This document shows, piece by piece, positions 17,159 through 25,808 of a stretch of 64,000 nucleotides of DNA (within the stretch, counting starts at the first letter, position 1; the number at the start of each line of letters is the position of its first letter). The notes beneath the pieces were generated by a model, which saw nothing but the letters and a program-made list of their open reading frames with translations, did not search any database and was not told where the DNA came from. The stretch covers positions 1 through 64,000 of the forward strand of contig JACQZW010000072.1 of NCBI GenBank assembly GCA_016213675.1, given 5' to 3'. Source of the stretch: Acidobacteriota bacterium (GTDB lineage: Bacteria > Acidobacteriota > Thermoanaerobaculia > Thermoanaerobaculales > Thermoanaerobaculaceae). A program made the translations under genes and the position numbers.

Positions 17159-18525
17159 GGCTCGTCCCTCCCATCGGCCTGATCGCTTTCAACTTCGATG
17201 CCAAAGCGCTTCAGCTTCCGGGACAGGGTCTTGCGCTCGATGCCGAGGATGCGCGCCGCGGCGCTGCGGTTGCCGGCGGTGGCGGCGAGGACGGCGAGGA
17301 TGTGCTTCCGCTCGGCATCCTCGAGGAGGCCGGTGGTGGGGGAGGGGGCCGAGGATTCGTGTGAATCGGGGGGAGAGAGCTCGGCGAGGACGCGACGCAT
17401 CACCGTAGCGTCGGCGAGGCCCCGCGAGTCGATGAGCGCACGCCGCACCGCTTGCTCGAGCTCGCGGACGTTGCCGCGCCAGGGGTGCGCCGCGAGCGCC
17501 GCGAGGACCTCCCGGCCGGCCGGCCCGGGGTCCGCGATCCCGAGCTCGGCGGCGGCCTGCCGGCTGAAGTGGTCGACCAGCAGCGGCAGGTCGGAGAGCC
17601 GCTCGCGGAGCGGAGGCAGCCGGATCTCGTAGCCGGCGTGACGGTAGTAGAGGTCCTCGCGGAAGGCGCCGGCGGCCACGAGGAGGCGCGGCTCCCGGTG
17701 CGTGGCCGCCACCACACGGGCGTGCACGACCTCGCCGGTGTCGGCGCCGACGGGGCGGACGACGCCGTCCTGGAGGAAGCGCAGGAGCTTGACCTGGAAC
17801 GCGGGCGAGACGTCGCCGACCTCGTCGAGGAAGACCGTCCCGCCGTCCGCCAGCGCGAGCGCCCCGCGGCGGTCGCGGCGGGCGTCGGTGAACGCCCCGC
17901 GCACGTGGCCGAACAGCTCGGACTCCAGGAGCGTGTCGGGGATCGCGCCGCAGTTGACCGGGACGAACGGTCCGTCCGGGTGGGCGCCGAAGCGGTGGAG
18001 GGCGCGCGCGACGAGCTCCTTGCCGGTCCCGGTCTCGCCGAGGACGAGGACCGGGATGGCCAGGGGGGCGACGCGCGCGACCGCCTTGTAGACCTCGACG
18101 ATGGCCGGGTGCGAGCCGACGATCATCGAGGCCGGGCCTGCCTCGACCGCGACGCCCGGGGCGCCGGCGGGCGCGAGCGCCGCGCGCACCCGGTCGAGCA
18201 GGGCGCCGAGGTCGAACGGCTTTGCCAGGTAGTCGAAGGCGCCGATCCGGGAGGCCAGGGTCGCAGTCTCGATCGTGCCGCGCGCCGTCATCAGGATGAC
18301 CGGGAGGTCGGGGCGGGCGTGCCGGACCTCGGCGAGCAGGTCGAGGCCGTTCTCGCCCGGCATGTAGATGTCGCAGACGACCAGGTCGATCGCCGACGAG
18401 GCCAGCGCGGCGCGGGCCGCCCTGACCCCCGAGGCGCGCACCGCGACGAGGCCGGACTTCTCCAGGGTCAACGCGACCATCTCGCGGATCGCCGGGTCGT
18501 CGTCGACGACCAGGATTCGGGCCAC
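17155..18525 (-). CDS. NtrC-family sigma-54-dependent response regulator with GAFTDA loop
   Basis: About 456 residues from GTG 18525 (GGAGG upstream); a longer ATG-less extension would run into the kinase gene. Residues 1-120 form a receiver (ILVVDDDPAIREM, phospho-Asp in VVCDIYMPGENG, KPF). An AAA+ domain follows with Walker A GETGTGKE, Walker B GGTVFLDEVGD and arginine-finger region FREDLYYR. The sigma-54 contact loop reads GAFTDA instead of GAFTGA. The C-terminal Fis-type helix-turn-helix is AAARILGIERKTLSRKLKRFG. It activates sigma-54 RNA polymerase; a matching promoter lies 0.8 kb downstream. The kinase partner is encoded directly upstream. Confidence 0.93.
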   Translation of the reverse strand: MARILVVDDDPAIREMVALTLEKSGLVAVRASGVRAARAALASSAIDLVVCDIYMPGENGLDLLAEVRHARPDLPVILMTARGTIETATLASRIGAFDYLAKPFDLGALLDRVRAALAPAGAPGVAVEAGPASMIVGSHPAIVEVYKAVARVAPLAIPVLVLGETGTGKELVARALHRFGAHPDGPFVPVNCGAIPDTLLESELFGHVRGAFTDARRDRRGALALADGGTVFLDEVGDVSPAFQVKLLRFLQDGVVRPVGADTGEVVHARVVAATHREPRLLVAAGAFREDLYYRHAGYEIRLPPLRERLSDLPLLVDHFSRQAAAELGIADPGPAGREVLAALAAHPWRGNVRELEQAVRRALIDSRGLADATVMRRVLAELSPPDSHESSAPSPTTGLLEDAERKHILAVLAATAGNRSAAARILGIERKTLSRKLKRFGIEVESDQADGRDEP

Positions 18526-18526
18526 C

Positions 18527-20386
18527 TCAGGCCTCCGGCGTCCGACCGGTGCCCGCGAACGGCAGCACCACGCGGAACGTGCTTCCGACCCCTTCAACGC
18601 TATCCACCACGACGCTGCCTCCGTGCCACGTTACCACCTCGGCGACGAGCGCCAGGCCGAGGCCGAGGCCCGGCACGGACGCGCCGCCGGCGCTGCGGAC
18701 GAAGCGCTGGAAGATCCGCTCGCGCTCCGCTGACGGGATGCCGGGACCGTCGTCGCCGACGTTGATCACGGCCGAGTCGCCGTGCCGCTCGACCCGGACG
18801 CGGACCGGCGAGTCCGGCGGCGAGAACTTGAACGCGTTGCCGACGAGGTTGTCGAGGACCCGGGCGAGCAGCGCGGAATCGCCGCGGACGGCAAGCCCCG
18901 GCTCCGCCTCGCAGTCGACCTGGCGGTCGCTGCCTGCCGCGAGCACGCCGACGTGCTCCCCGACCAGGCGGCCGAGGTCGAGGAGCACGGTCGTCGCGGC
19001 GAAGCTCCTGACCGCGAGCCGCTCCAGCTCGAGAAGCCCGTCGACCATTCCCTGCAGCCGCTCGGCCTCGGCGGCAGCCATCCGGGCGACCCGCCGGGCC
19101 TCCTCCGGGCTGAGGTCGAAACCGGCCAGGAGCTGGGTCAGCCCGCGCACCGAGGTGAGCGGCGTCTTCAGCTCGTGGGCGACCATCCGCTGTGCCTCGA
19201 GGTCGTCGGCGCGACGGCGGGCGAGCGCCGTCGCCAGGCCTTCCAGCGACGCCAGCCGGGCCCCGGGCGAGGCGGCCGTCGGCGAGCCCGCCTCGCCGAG
19301 GTCGGCGGCCAGCAGCCGCGCGGCCTTTCCGGTCCCGGCGTCCATCGACAGGAAGAGCCGCAGCTCGACCAGCAGGATCGTTGCCACCGTCACGGCGGTC
19401 AGGGTTACCAGCGGGAGCTCCCATCGCAGCAGCGCGAGCGAGGAGGACGCGAGGAGCGGCGGGGCGACGACGAGCAGGGACACGGCCGCGACGTGGCGCC
19501 GGCCGCCGAGGCGCCGGAGCTGCAGCGCCAGCACGGCGAGGAGCGCGGCGAGCAGGGCCGACACGGCCGGGGAGGCCTGGCGGAGCAGCTCTCCGCCGAG
19601 GATGCACTCGGTGGTGGCGGCATGGACCAGGGCTCCGGGGTCCGCAACCGATCTGCGTGAGGTCGGCGTGACAACCCGGTCGCCGAGGCCGAGCGCCGTG
19701 ACGCCGACCACGACGATCTTGCCGCGCAGCCGCTCGAGGTCGTGGCCAGCCAGGACCCGGGCGGCGCTCACGGTCTGGACGGCCGCGACCGGGACGCGGA
19801 AGCTCGGCCGTAGCGCCTGGCCGACCGCAAGCGCCCGCGCGGTCCCGGCCCGCTCGACGGCGGCGAGCGCGAAGGCCGGGAGTGCCCTCCCGCCTGCCTG
19901 CTTGGTGGTGATCAGGCGGCGCATCACGCCGTCGTGGTCCAGCTCGAAGGTGGCGTGCGCCAGCGCCGCGTTGCCGGCCAGGGCCGGGGCCGGCAGAACC
20001 CAGGTGTCCTGAGCGGAGCCCGGCGTCGCCGCCAGCACGGCGGGAGCGGCGGCGAGCGCACCCGCCAGGGCCTCGTCGCCGGGACGGGGGTCGGCGAGCA
20101 GGATGTCGATCGCGACGGCGCGCGGGCCCGCGTGGCCGATCCGCCCGACGAGGTCCGCGAGGCGGGTCCGCTCCCAGGGCCACGGACCGAGCTGGCGCAG
20201 CGACTCGTCGTCGATGGCGACGGCCACGACCGCCGATGCCGGCCGCGACGGGAGCCGCCGGAGGATCGAGTCCCGCACCGGCAGCTCGACACGCGCCGCC
20301 GGCCCGCCGGCGGTCAGGAGCGCGACGGCAAGCCAGGCGGCAGCGGCCACGCCGAGGGTCGCGGGTGCGATGCGCGGGAACGCCAC
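18527..20386 (-). CDS. CHASE2-domain sensor histidine kinase
   Basis: 619 residues. One N-terminal helix leads to a periplasmic CHASE2 domain (residues about 40-260, with VVAVAIDDESLRQLGPWPWERTR split over two strands, and RLRGKIVVVGVTALGLGDRV near its end). Three membrane helices follow (LLAALLAVLALQLRR, HVAAVSLLVVAPPLL, LVTLTAVTVATILLV). Next come HisKA with the phospho-His in MVAHELKTPLTS and an ATPase domain (DNLVGNAFKFS, VGDDGPGIP, GLGLGLALV). It phosphorylates the NtrC-type regulator encoded immediately after. The start is GTG with no Shine-Dalgarno; TATCGT lies 6 nt upstream. Confidence 0.92.
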   Translation of the reverse strand: MAFPRIAPATLGVAAAAWLAVALLTAGGPAARVELPVRDSILRRLPSRPASAVVAVAIDDESLRQLGPWPWERTRLADLVGRIGHAGPRAVAIDILLADPRPGDEALAGALAAAPAVLAATPGSAQDTWVLPAPALAGNAALAHATFELDHDGVMRRLITTKQAGGRALPAFALAAVERAGTARALAVGQALRPSFRVPVAAVQTVSAARVLAGHDLERLRGKIVVVGVTALGLGDRVVTPTSRRSVADPGALVHAATTECILGGELLRQASPAVSALLAALLAVLALQLRRLGGRRHVAAVSLLVVAPPLLASSSLALLRWELPLVTLTAVTVATILLVELRLFLSMDAGTGKAARLLAADLGEAGSPTAASPGARLASLEGLATALARRRADDLEAQRMVAHELKTPLTSVRGLTQLLAGFDLSPEEARRVARMAAAEAERLQGMVDGLLELERLAVRSFAATTVLLDLGRLVGEHVGVLAAGSDRQVDCEAEPGLAVRGDSALLARVLDNLVGNAFKFSPPDSPVRVRVERHGDSAVINVGDDGPGIPSAERERIFQRFVRSAGGASVPGLGLGLALVAEVVTWHGGSVVVDSVEGVGSTFRVVLPFAGTGRTPEA

Positions 20387-20411
20387 GCAGGAACGATATC
20401 AGGAGCGGACC

Positions 20412-20442
20412 GGACCCCGGCTCAACGTCGAAGCCGGGGTCC
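20412..20442 (-). terminator. Hairpin terminator after metal operon II
   Basis: GGACCCCGGCT and AGCCGGGGTCC form a perfect 11-bp stem with a 9-nt loop, 9 bp past the stop of the TRASH/YHS gene and just upstream of the kinase start. No U-run is visible on the minus strand. Confidence 0.5.
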
Positions 20443-20450
20443 GGGGGTGG

Positions 20451-20891
20451 TCAGCTCGCCGCAGGCTGCTCGCCGGGGAGCTTGGCGAGGTACTTGGCGG
20501 GTTCCTTGTCGAACTTCTTGATGCACGAGGGGCAGCAGAACATCACGGTGCGGCCCTTGTAGGCGTGGGCGACCGGCTCGCCCATGTCGCCTTCGCCGAG
20601 CGTCTCGCCGGACACTGGGCAGGTGGTCTGGATGTTCTCGAGGGTCACGCCTTCGGCCGCGAGCTTGGCGAAGTAGGTCTCGGGGTCGGCCTTGAACTTG
20701 GCCGGACAGTTGTCGCAGCAAAAGTAGACGCGCTGCCCCTGGTAGTCGACGTACGAGGCCTTGTCGATCTGCTTTCCGGACACCGGACAGGTGGTCTGCG
20801 GCTTGCCTGCGGCCTGGTCGGCGGCCAGCAGCGTCACGGCGCCAGTCGCGAAGATGGTCAACGTCATGAGTGCAAGCAGTGTCTTTCGCAT
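20451..20891 (-). CDS. Periplasmic double TRASH/YHS-type metal-binding protein
   Basis: 146 residues with a signal peptide (LLALMTLTIFATGAVTLLAAD). It contains two tandem copies of one module. Copy 1 is TCPVSGKQIDKASYVDYQG then VYFCCDNCPAKFKADPE. Copy 2 is TCPVSGETLGEGDMG then VMFCCPSCIKKFDKEPAKY. Each supplies CPVSG and FCCxxC cysteines, a known copper/heavy-metal ligand set of TRASH/YHS domains. The double arrangement suggests a periplasmic metal buffer or chaperone for the Cus system upstream. AGGAGGGA precedes the ATG. A hairpin terminator follows, so it ends the metal operon. Confidence 0.82.
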   Translation of the reverse strand: MRKTLLALMTLTIFATGAVTLLAADQAAGKPQTTCPVSGKQIDKASYVDYQGQRVYFCCDNCPAKFKADPETYFAKLAAEGVTLENIQTTCPVSGETLGEGDMGEPVAHAYKGRTVMFCCPSCIKKFDKEPAKYLAKLPGEQPAAS

Positions 20892-20969
20892 GATGCTCCC
20901 TCCTTTGGGAGTTGGTGTTGGACTCGGGAATGGCCGCTCGGGGGTGCGGCCGGCGCGGTCGGTCGTTGC

Positions 20970-21749
20970 TCAGTAGCCGAACCTGAATCCCTCCTGATAC
21001 GAGCCGGAGTTCGTCGCGTTGTCAACCTCGGAGAGGTAGGCCAGGACGGCGCCGTCTCCCTGCGTGACGCTGACGCGGACGACCAGTCCCTGGCGCGCCC
21101 CGGCCGTCAGGCCGGCGAGGATGTCGTCAAGCTGACGCATGTCGTATGGCAGGAGCGTGGTCGTCAGGGTCGAGAGGCCCGGGGCGGCCTGACCGTCGGC
21201 GGTGAAGACCTCCGTCGTGACCGTCGTGGCGAGGCCGGAGACGTTGATCAAGCCGAGGTTCGCGCGAGAGCCGGCGGCCTGGTTGACCACCATGCGCAAC
21301 GATCCGCCCGGGCCGGCGCCGGCCGAAGAGGCCATCGAGGCCGGAATGCCCTCGGCGATCTGGCCGTAGGTGCCGCCTGCTGCTCCCGGCGTCCAGGTCC
21401 GGCTGACCACGTAGACCTGGCCGTCGGCCAGGTAGTGGACGCTGCCCTTCGTGCCGGGCGCGGCGAACAGCGTTCCGACGACGTCGGGCAGATACGTGAC
21501 CGCCTGCGTCAACGGGACGACGACGCTCTGGCGGCTGGAGTTGTCCTGACCGCTGACGTTGTACCAGAGGTTGATCGTCGTGGCGGACTGCCGGTAGATC
21601 CAAAGGTCGGTCGTCCACGACGACTCGAACCTCCCGGTCACCTTGGCCGCGACCGGGACGTAGCCTTCGTTGTGGCCCGCCGGCGCAGCGCCGGCGAGGG
21701 AGGGGAGAAGAGCAACGAGGAACGCCGCACGGAGTGTTTGGGTTCGCAT
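20970..21749 (-). CDS. Secreted beta-sandwich protein of unknown function
   Basis: 259 residues with a signal peptide (LRAAFLVALLPSLAGAAPA). The mature protein starts with YVPVAAKVTGRFESSWTTDL followed by a long series of beta strands (WYNVSGQDNS, VVVPLTQAVTYLPDVVGTLF, VYVVSRTWT, LGLINVSGLATTVTTEVF, LLPYDMRQLDDIL) and ends YQEGFRFGY. I know this style (VPVAAxxxGxxxSxWxTDLxIYN) from many secreted proteins in Acidobacteriota-like genomes, but no function is established. The gene follows the Gly/Met-rich PQQ-like gene by 11 bp and precedes the TRASH/YHS gene, so it is probably part of metal operon II. Confidence 0.65.
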   Translation of the reverse strand: MRTQTLRAAFLVALLPSLAGAAPAGHNEGYVPVAAKVTGRFESSWTTDLWIYRQSATTINLWYNVSGQDNSSRQSVVVPLTQAVTYLPDVVGTLFAAPGTKGSVHYLADGQVYVVSRTWTPGAAGGTYGQIAEGIPASMASSAGAGPGGSLRMVVNQAAGSRANLGLINVSGLATTVTTEVFTADGQAAPGLSTLTTTLLPYDMRQLDDILAGLTAGARQGLVVRVSVTQGDGAVLAYLSEVDNATNSGSYQEGFRFGY

Positions 21750-21760
21750 GGCAGCAGCCC

Positions 21761-22447
21761 CTACATCATGCCGCCGGAACCGCTGAGGTCCCGGGTCCAC
21801 TGGATGAGGCCGTTGCGGTCGAGGGCGACGACCTTGTTGGTCATCTGAGTGCCCCAGCCGCCGGTGTCGCCCTGGCGCATCGGTCCGCCTCCGCCCATCG
21901 TGCCACCTGGGCCGACGTCGGTGACCGAGACGTAGATCCGCGACCCGTCCGGGGCGAACTGCGGGAACGACCCCATGTCGCCGGGCAGGGTCGTGCGCCA
22001 GCGCTCGGCCCCCGTGGCGAGTGCGAGTCCGACCAGCGCGGCGTCCTCGCCGGGGCTGCCTCCCTGCGGCGGCGTGCCCCACGGATACCAGCCCATGCCG
22101 GACATCGAACGCCACATCCAGGCGCTGTTCATGACCACGACGACGACGAGGTCGCCGTCGTTGGCCGCCATCATCGGCCAGCCATCGGTGAAGGTGGCGC
22201 GCCAACGCTCGGTGCCGTTGGTCGCGATCGAGACGATGGCACGCTGGAAGCTCTGGCCGCCCCCGCCTGGGCCGCCCATCATCGACGCGCCCATCTGGAC
22301 GGCGAGAAGGCTCCCGTCGCTGGCGACTGTGACCATCCCGGTGCCGTTCGGCATTCCGCCGCCGCCACCCATCATGCCCTGGCCGGTCGCCGGAATCGAC
22401 GAGACCAGAACAAGAGCTGCGAAGACAGCCAAGAAGATCTGTTTCAC
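21761..22447 (-). CDS. Secreted PQQ-like repeat protein, Met/Gly-rich
   Basis: About 228 residues from GTG 22447, preceded by GGGGGGA; the ATG frame 11 codons earlier lacks a site. Signal peptide QIFLAVFAALVLVSSIPATG. Blades resemble those of the 15593-16267 protein: VTVASDGSLLAVQ, IATNGTERWRATF, GLALATGAERWRTTLPG, DGSRIYVSVTDVG, VVALDRNGLIQWTRDLSG. Between them are Met/Gly clusters (MMGGGGGMPNGTGM, MMGGPGGGG, MWRSMSGMGW). Met clusters bind Cu(I) in several periplasmic copper proteins, so a copper role is conceivable given the Cus operon 118 bp upstream; this is inference. Confidence 0.7.
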   Translation of the reverse strand: MKQIFLAVFAALVLVSSIPATGQGMMGGGGGMPNGTGMVTVASDGSLLAVQMGASMMGGPGGGGQSFQRAIVSIATNGTERWRATFTDGWPMMAANDGDLVVVVVMNSAWMWRSMSGMGWYPWGTPPQGGSPGEDAALVGLALATGAERWRTTLPGDMGSFPQFAPDGSRIYVSVTDVGPGGTMGGGGPMRQGDTGGWGTQMTNKVVALDRNGLIQWTRDLSGSGGMM

Positions 22448-22565
22448 GAGTCCCCCCTTTTCGTCACATGGCGACCGCACATCCGCGGCACCAAGCTTGA
22501 AAACACGTCTGTGAGCTGCAAGCTTCCACGCCCGCAGGGCCCTTTCCCCACCGGCCTCGGTTGCC

Positions 22566-25500
22566 TCAGCCCGTGACCTCGCGGCGCTTCCACAGCTTGT
22601 AGATCGCCGGGTAGACGAGCAGCTCGAGGATGAACGAGGTGACGAGGCCGCCGATCATCGGCGCGGCGATGCGCTTCATCACGTCGGCGCCGGCCGAGGT
22701 CGACCACATGATCGGCAGCAGCCCCATGAACGCCGCCATCACCGTCATCATCTTCGGGCGCACCCGCTTAACGGCACCGTGGACGATCGCCTCGTCGGCG
22801 TCGGCGAGCGTCTTGAGCAGGCCGCGCTTCTTGTAGTCGGCCCACGACAGGTCGAGGAAGAGGAGCATGAACACGCCGGTCTCGGCGTCGAGGCCGAGGA
22901 GCGCGATCATCCCGACCCAGGCGGCGATCGACACGTTGTAGCCGAGCAGGTAGAACAGCCAGATCGCGCCTATGGCCGAGAAGGGGACGGCGAGCATGAC
23001 GATCCCCGCCTTGAATGCCGACCTGGTGTTGGCGTAGAGCAGCACGAAGATGAGAGCGAGCGTGATCGGCACCACGAGCTTGAGCCGTTCGCGAACGCGG
23101 ATCATGTTCTCGTACTGGCCGGACCACTGGAGCACGTAGCCGGGCTGCAGCGCGAGCCTCTCTCGCACCACCTTCTTGGCCTCGTCGACGTAGCCGCCGA
23201 TGTCGCGGCCGGTGATGTCGACGTACACGTAGCCGGCGAGGAAGCCGTTCTCGTCCCGGATCATCGCGGCGCCCTGGACGAGCTGGATGTCGGCGACCTG
23301 GGCGAGCGGGACCTGCGCGCCCGAGGGCGTCGGCACGAGGACGCGCTGCAACTGGCCCACGTCCTCCCGCAACTCCCGCGGGTAGCGTACGTTGACCGGG
23401 TATCGCTCGCGTCCCTCGATGGTCGTCGTGACGTTCTCGCCGCCGATGGCGCTCATGATCACGTCCTGCACCTGAGCGACGGTCAGGCCGTATCGCGCGA
23501 GCTGGTCACGACGCGGTACGACGTCGACGAAGTACCCGCCCGTGACACGCTCGGCAAAGACGCTGCGCGTGCCCGGGATGTCGCGCATGATGCCCTCGAG
23601 GCGCTCGCCGATACGCTGGATCTCGGCCAGGTCCGCACCGAACACCTTAATCCCGATGGGGGTCCTGACGCCCGTCGAGAGCATGTCGATCCGTGCCTTG
23701 ATCGGCATCGTCCAGGCGTTCGTGACACCGGGAATCGCGAGTGCACGGTCGAACTTGTCGACCAGCTCCTCCCAGGAGATGTGATCGGGCCAGATCGGCC
23801 GCAGGACCGGCTTGACCCAGTCAGGCGCCCACGAGCTGTACCAACGGGTCTTGGCCTCCCACAGCGCCTCGGGCTTCAGGATCACCGTGGTCTCCATCAT
23901 CGAGAACGGCGCCGGGTCGGTCGACGTCTCGGCGCGGCCGGCTTTGCCGAACACCCGTTCCACCTCCGGAAAGCTCTTGAGGACCCGATCCTGGGACTCG
24001 AGGAGCTCGCGTGCCTGCTGGACCGAGATGCCGGGAAGCGTGGTCGGCATGTAGAGAATCGTCCCCTCGTTGAGTGGCGGCATGAACTCGGTCCCGAGCT
24101 TGAAGTAGAACGGCACCGAGATGGCGACCAGGCCGACGGCGGTGGCGATCACGGCCTTGGGGAAGCGAAGGACGAAGCGACACGCCGGCTCGTAGACCGC
24201 AAACAGGACCCGACTGATCGGATGCTTCTCCTCGGAGTGGTAGGTCCCGACAAGCGTTCTCGTCGCGACCCACGACAGGAACCTGGGCTTGAACGTGAAC
24301 GGGTCCATGCGGGTGAACAGCATTCGCATGGCCGGGTCCAGCGTGATCGCGAGCAGCGCTGCGAGGGCCATGGCGAGGTTCTTCGAGATCGCCAGCGGTT
24401 TGAAGAGACGGCCCTCCTGGTCGACGAGGGCGAAGACCGGAATGAAGGCGACCGCGATCACGAGAAGCGAGAAGAACACCGACGGGCCGACCTCCTTGAG
24501 GGCCTCGAGGCGCACCTCGTGGAAGTCCCCTCTTCGGCCGCCGGCTTCCCAGTGGTACAGCTTGTTGTAGGCGTTCTCGACCTCGACGATGGCGCCGTCG
24601 ACCAGCACGCCGATCGAGATGGCGATTCCGGCCAGTGACATGATGTTGACCGTGACGCCCATGTAGTACATCGGGATGAACGCGAGCAGCACCGAGACCG
24701 GGATCGTGAGGATCGGCACGGCGGCGGATGGGATGTGCCAGAGGAACAGGAGGATCACGAGCGACACGATGATCATCTCGATGGTCAGCTCGTGTTTGAG
24801 CGTGCCGATCGCGCGGTGGATCAGGTCCGAGCGGTCGTAGGTCGTGACGACCTCGACGCCGGAGGGCAGCGACGGTTCGAGCTCGTGCAGCCTCTCCTTC
24901 ACGCGCTCGATGACGTTGAGGGCGTTCTCGCCGTGGCGCACGACGACGATTCCGCCGACGTGATCACCGAGCCCGTCGAGGTCGGCGATGCCGCGGCGGA
25001 TCTCGGGGCCGAGCTGGACCCGCGCCACGTCCCTGAGCAGCACGGGAACACCACGGGGACCGACCTTGACGACGATCTCCTCGAAGTCGGCGATGGCACG
25101 AGCGTAGCCGCGACCGCGGACCATGAACTCGGCCCCCGAGAACTCCAGCAGACGACCGCCGACCTCGTTGTTCGAGCTCTTCACCGCCGCCACGACCATG
25201 TCGAGCGGGATGTTGTAGGCGGCCAGCCGATTGGGGTCGACGGTGATCTGGTACTGCTTGACGAAGCCGCCGATCGAGGCGACCTCCGCGACGCCGGGCA
25301 CCGACTGCAGGGCGTAACGCAACGTCCAGTCCTGGTACGAGCGGAGCTGGTCGAGGGAGTGGTCGCCGGAATGGTCGACGAGCGCGTACTGGAAGACCCA
25401 GCCGACCCCGGTGGCGTCCGGGCCGAGCTCGGTCTTGACGCCGTCAGGCAGGCGTTGCTGGATCTTCGACAGGTACTCCAGGACGCGCGAGCGGGCCCAG

Positions 25501-25808
25501 TAGATGTCCGTGCCGTCCTGGAAGATCACATAGACGTATGAGAAGCCGAAGTCAGAGAACCCACGGACCGCCTTGACCTTGGGGGCGCCCAGGAGCGACG
25601 AGATGATCGGGTACGTGACCTGGTCCTCGATGATGTCGGGTGAGCGGTCCCACCGCGAGTAAATGATGACCTGGGTGTCCGACAGGTCCGGCAACGCATC
25701 GAGGCGGATCTCCTCGAGGGTGTGGACGGCCAGCACGCACAGCGCCGCCACGCCCAGCAGCACGAGCATCCGGTTGTGGGCGGAGAACTCGATGATCCTC
25801 TTGATCAT
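22566..25808 (-). CDS. cusA: CusA-type copper/silver RND efflux pump
   Basis: 1080 residues. Starts MIKRIIEFSAHNRMLVLLG. Porter motifs LDALPDLSDTQVIIYSRW and the TM4 signature SIGVLVDGAIVEVENAYNKL are clear. The cleft region TMPIKARIDMLSTGVRTPIG resembles CusA, where methionines line the metal path. The C-terminal half has WVGMIALLGLDAETGVFMLL. It exports Cu(I)/Ag(I) with CusB and CusC encoded just upstream. ATG overlaps the CusB stop (ATGA). Substrate is assigned from overall similarity and from the Met/His-rich neighbours, not tested. Confidence 0.92.
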   Translation of the reverse strand: MIKRIIEFSAHNRMLVLLGVAALCVLAVHTLEEIRLDALPDLSDTQVIIYSRWDRSPDIIEDQVTYPIISSLLGAPKVKAVRGFSDFGFSYVYVIFQDGTDIYWARSRVLEYLSKIQQRLPDGVKTELGPDATGVGWVFQYALVDHSGDHSLDQLRSYQDWTLRYALQSVPGVAEVASIGGFVKQYQITVDPNRLAAYNIPLDMVVAAVKSSNNEVGGRLLEFSGAEFMVRGRGYARAIADFEEIVVKVGPRGVPVLLRDVARVQLGPEIRRGIADLDGLGDHVGGIVVVRHGENALNVIERVKERLHELEPSLPSGVEVVTTYDRSDLIHRAIGTLKHELTIEMIIVSLVILLFLWHIPSAAVPILTIPVSVLLAFIPMYYMGVTVNIMSLAGIAISIGVLVDGAIVEVENAYNKLYHWEAGGRRGDFHEVRLEALKEVGPSVFFSLLVIAVAFIPVFALVDQEGRLFKPLAISKNLAMALAALLAITLDPAMRMLFTRMDPFTFKPRFLSWVATRTLVGTYHSEEKHPISRVLFAVYEPACRFVLRFPKAVIATAVGLVAISVPFYFKLGTEFMPPLNEGTILYMPTTLPGISVQQARELLESQDRVLKSFPEVERVFGKAGRAETSTDPAPFSMMETTVILKPEALWEAKTRWYSSWAPDWVKPVLRPIWPDHISWEELVDKFDRALAIPGVTNAWTMPIKARIDMLSTGVRTPIGIKVFGADLAEIQRIGERLEGIMRDIPGTRSVFAERVTGGYFVDVVPRRDQLARYGLTVAQVQDVIMSAIGGENVTTTIEGRERYPVNVRYPRELREDVGQLQRVLVPTPSGAQVPLAQVADIQLVQGAAMIRDENGFLAGYVYVDITGRDIGGYVDEAKKVVRERLALQPGYVLQWSGQYENMIRVRERLKLVVPITLALIFVLLYANTRSAFKAGIVMLAVPFSAIGAIWLFYLLGYNVSIAAWVGMIALLGLDAETGVFMLLFLDLSWADYKKRGLLKTLADADEAIVHGAVKRVRPKMMTVMAAFMGLLPIMWSTSAGADVMKRIAAPMIGGLVTSFILELLVYPAIYKLWKRREVTG

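Noticed and set aside
17452..18765. 437-codon plus-strand frame opposite the response regulator
   Set aside because: Composition and position are those of an antisense shadow; the minus strand encodes receiver, AAA+ and Fis domains without interruption.
22448..22565. Second sigma-54 promoter before the Met-rich paralog
   Set aside because: Only a GG-N10-GC spacing by chance (GGAAAGGGCCCTGC) with poor match to the rest of the consensus.
22779..24638. 619-codon open frame on the plus strand opposite cusA
   Set aside because: Antisense shadow with biased composition and no domains; cusA is intact on the other strand.
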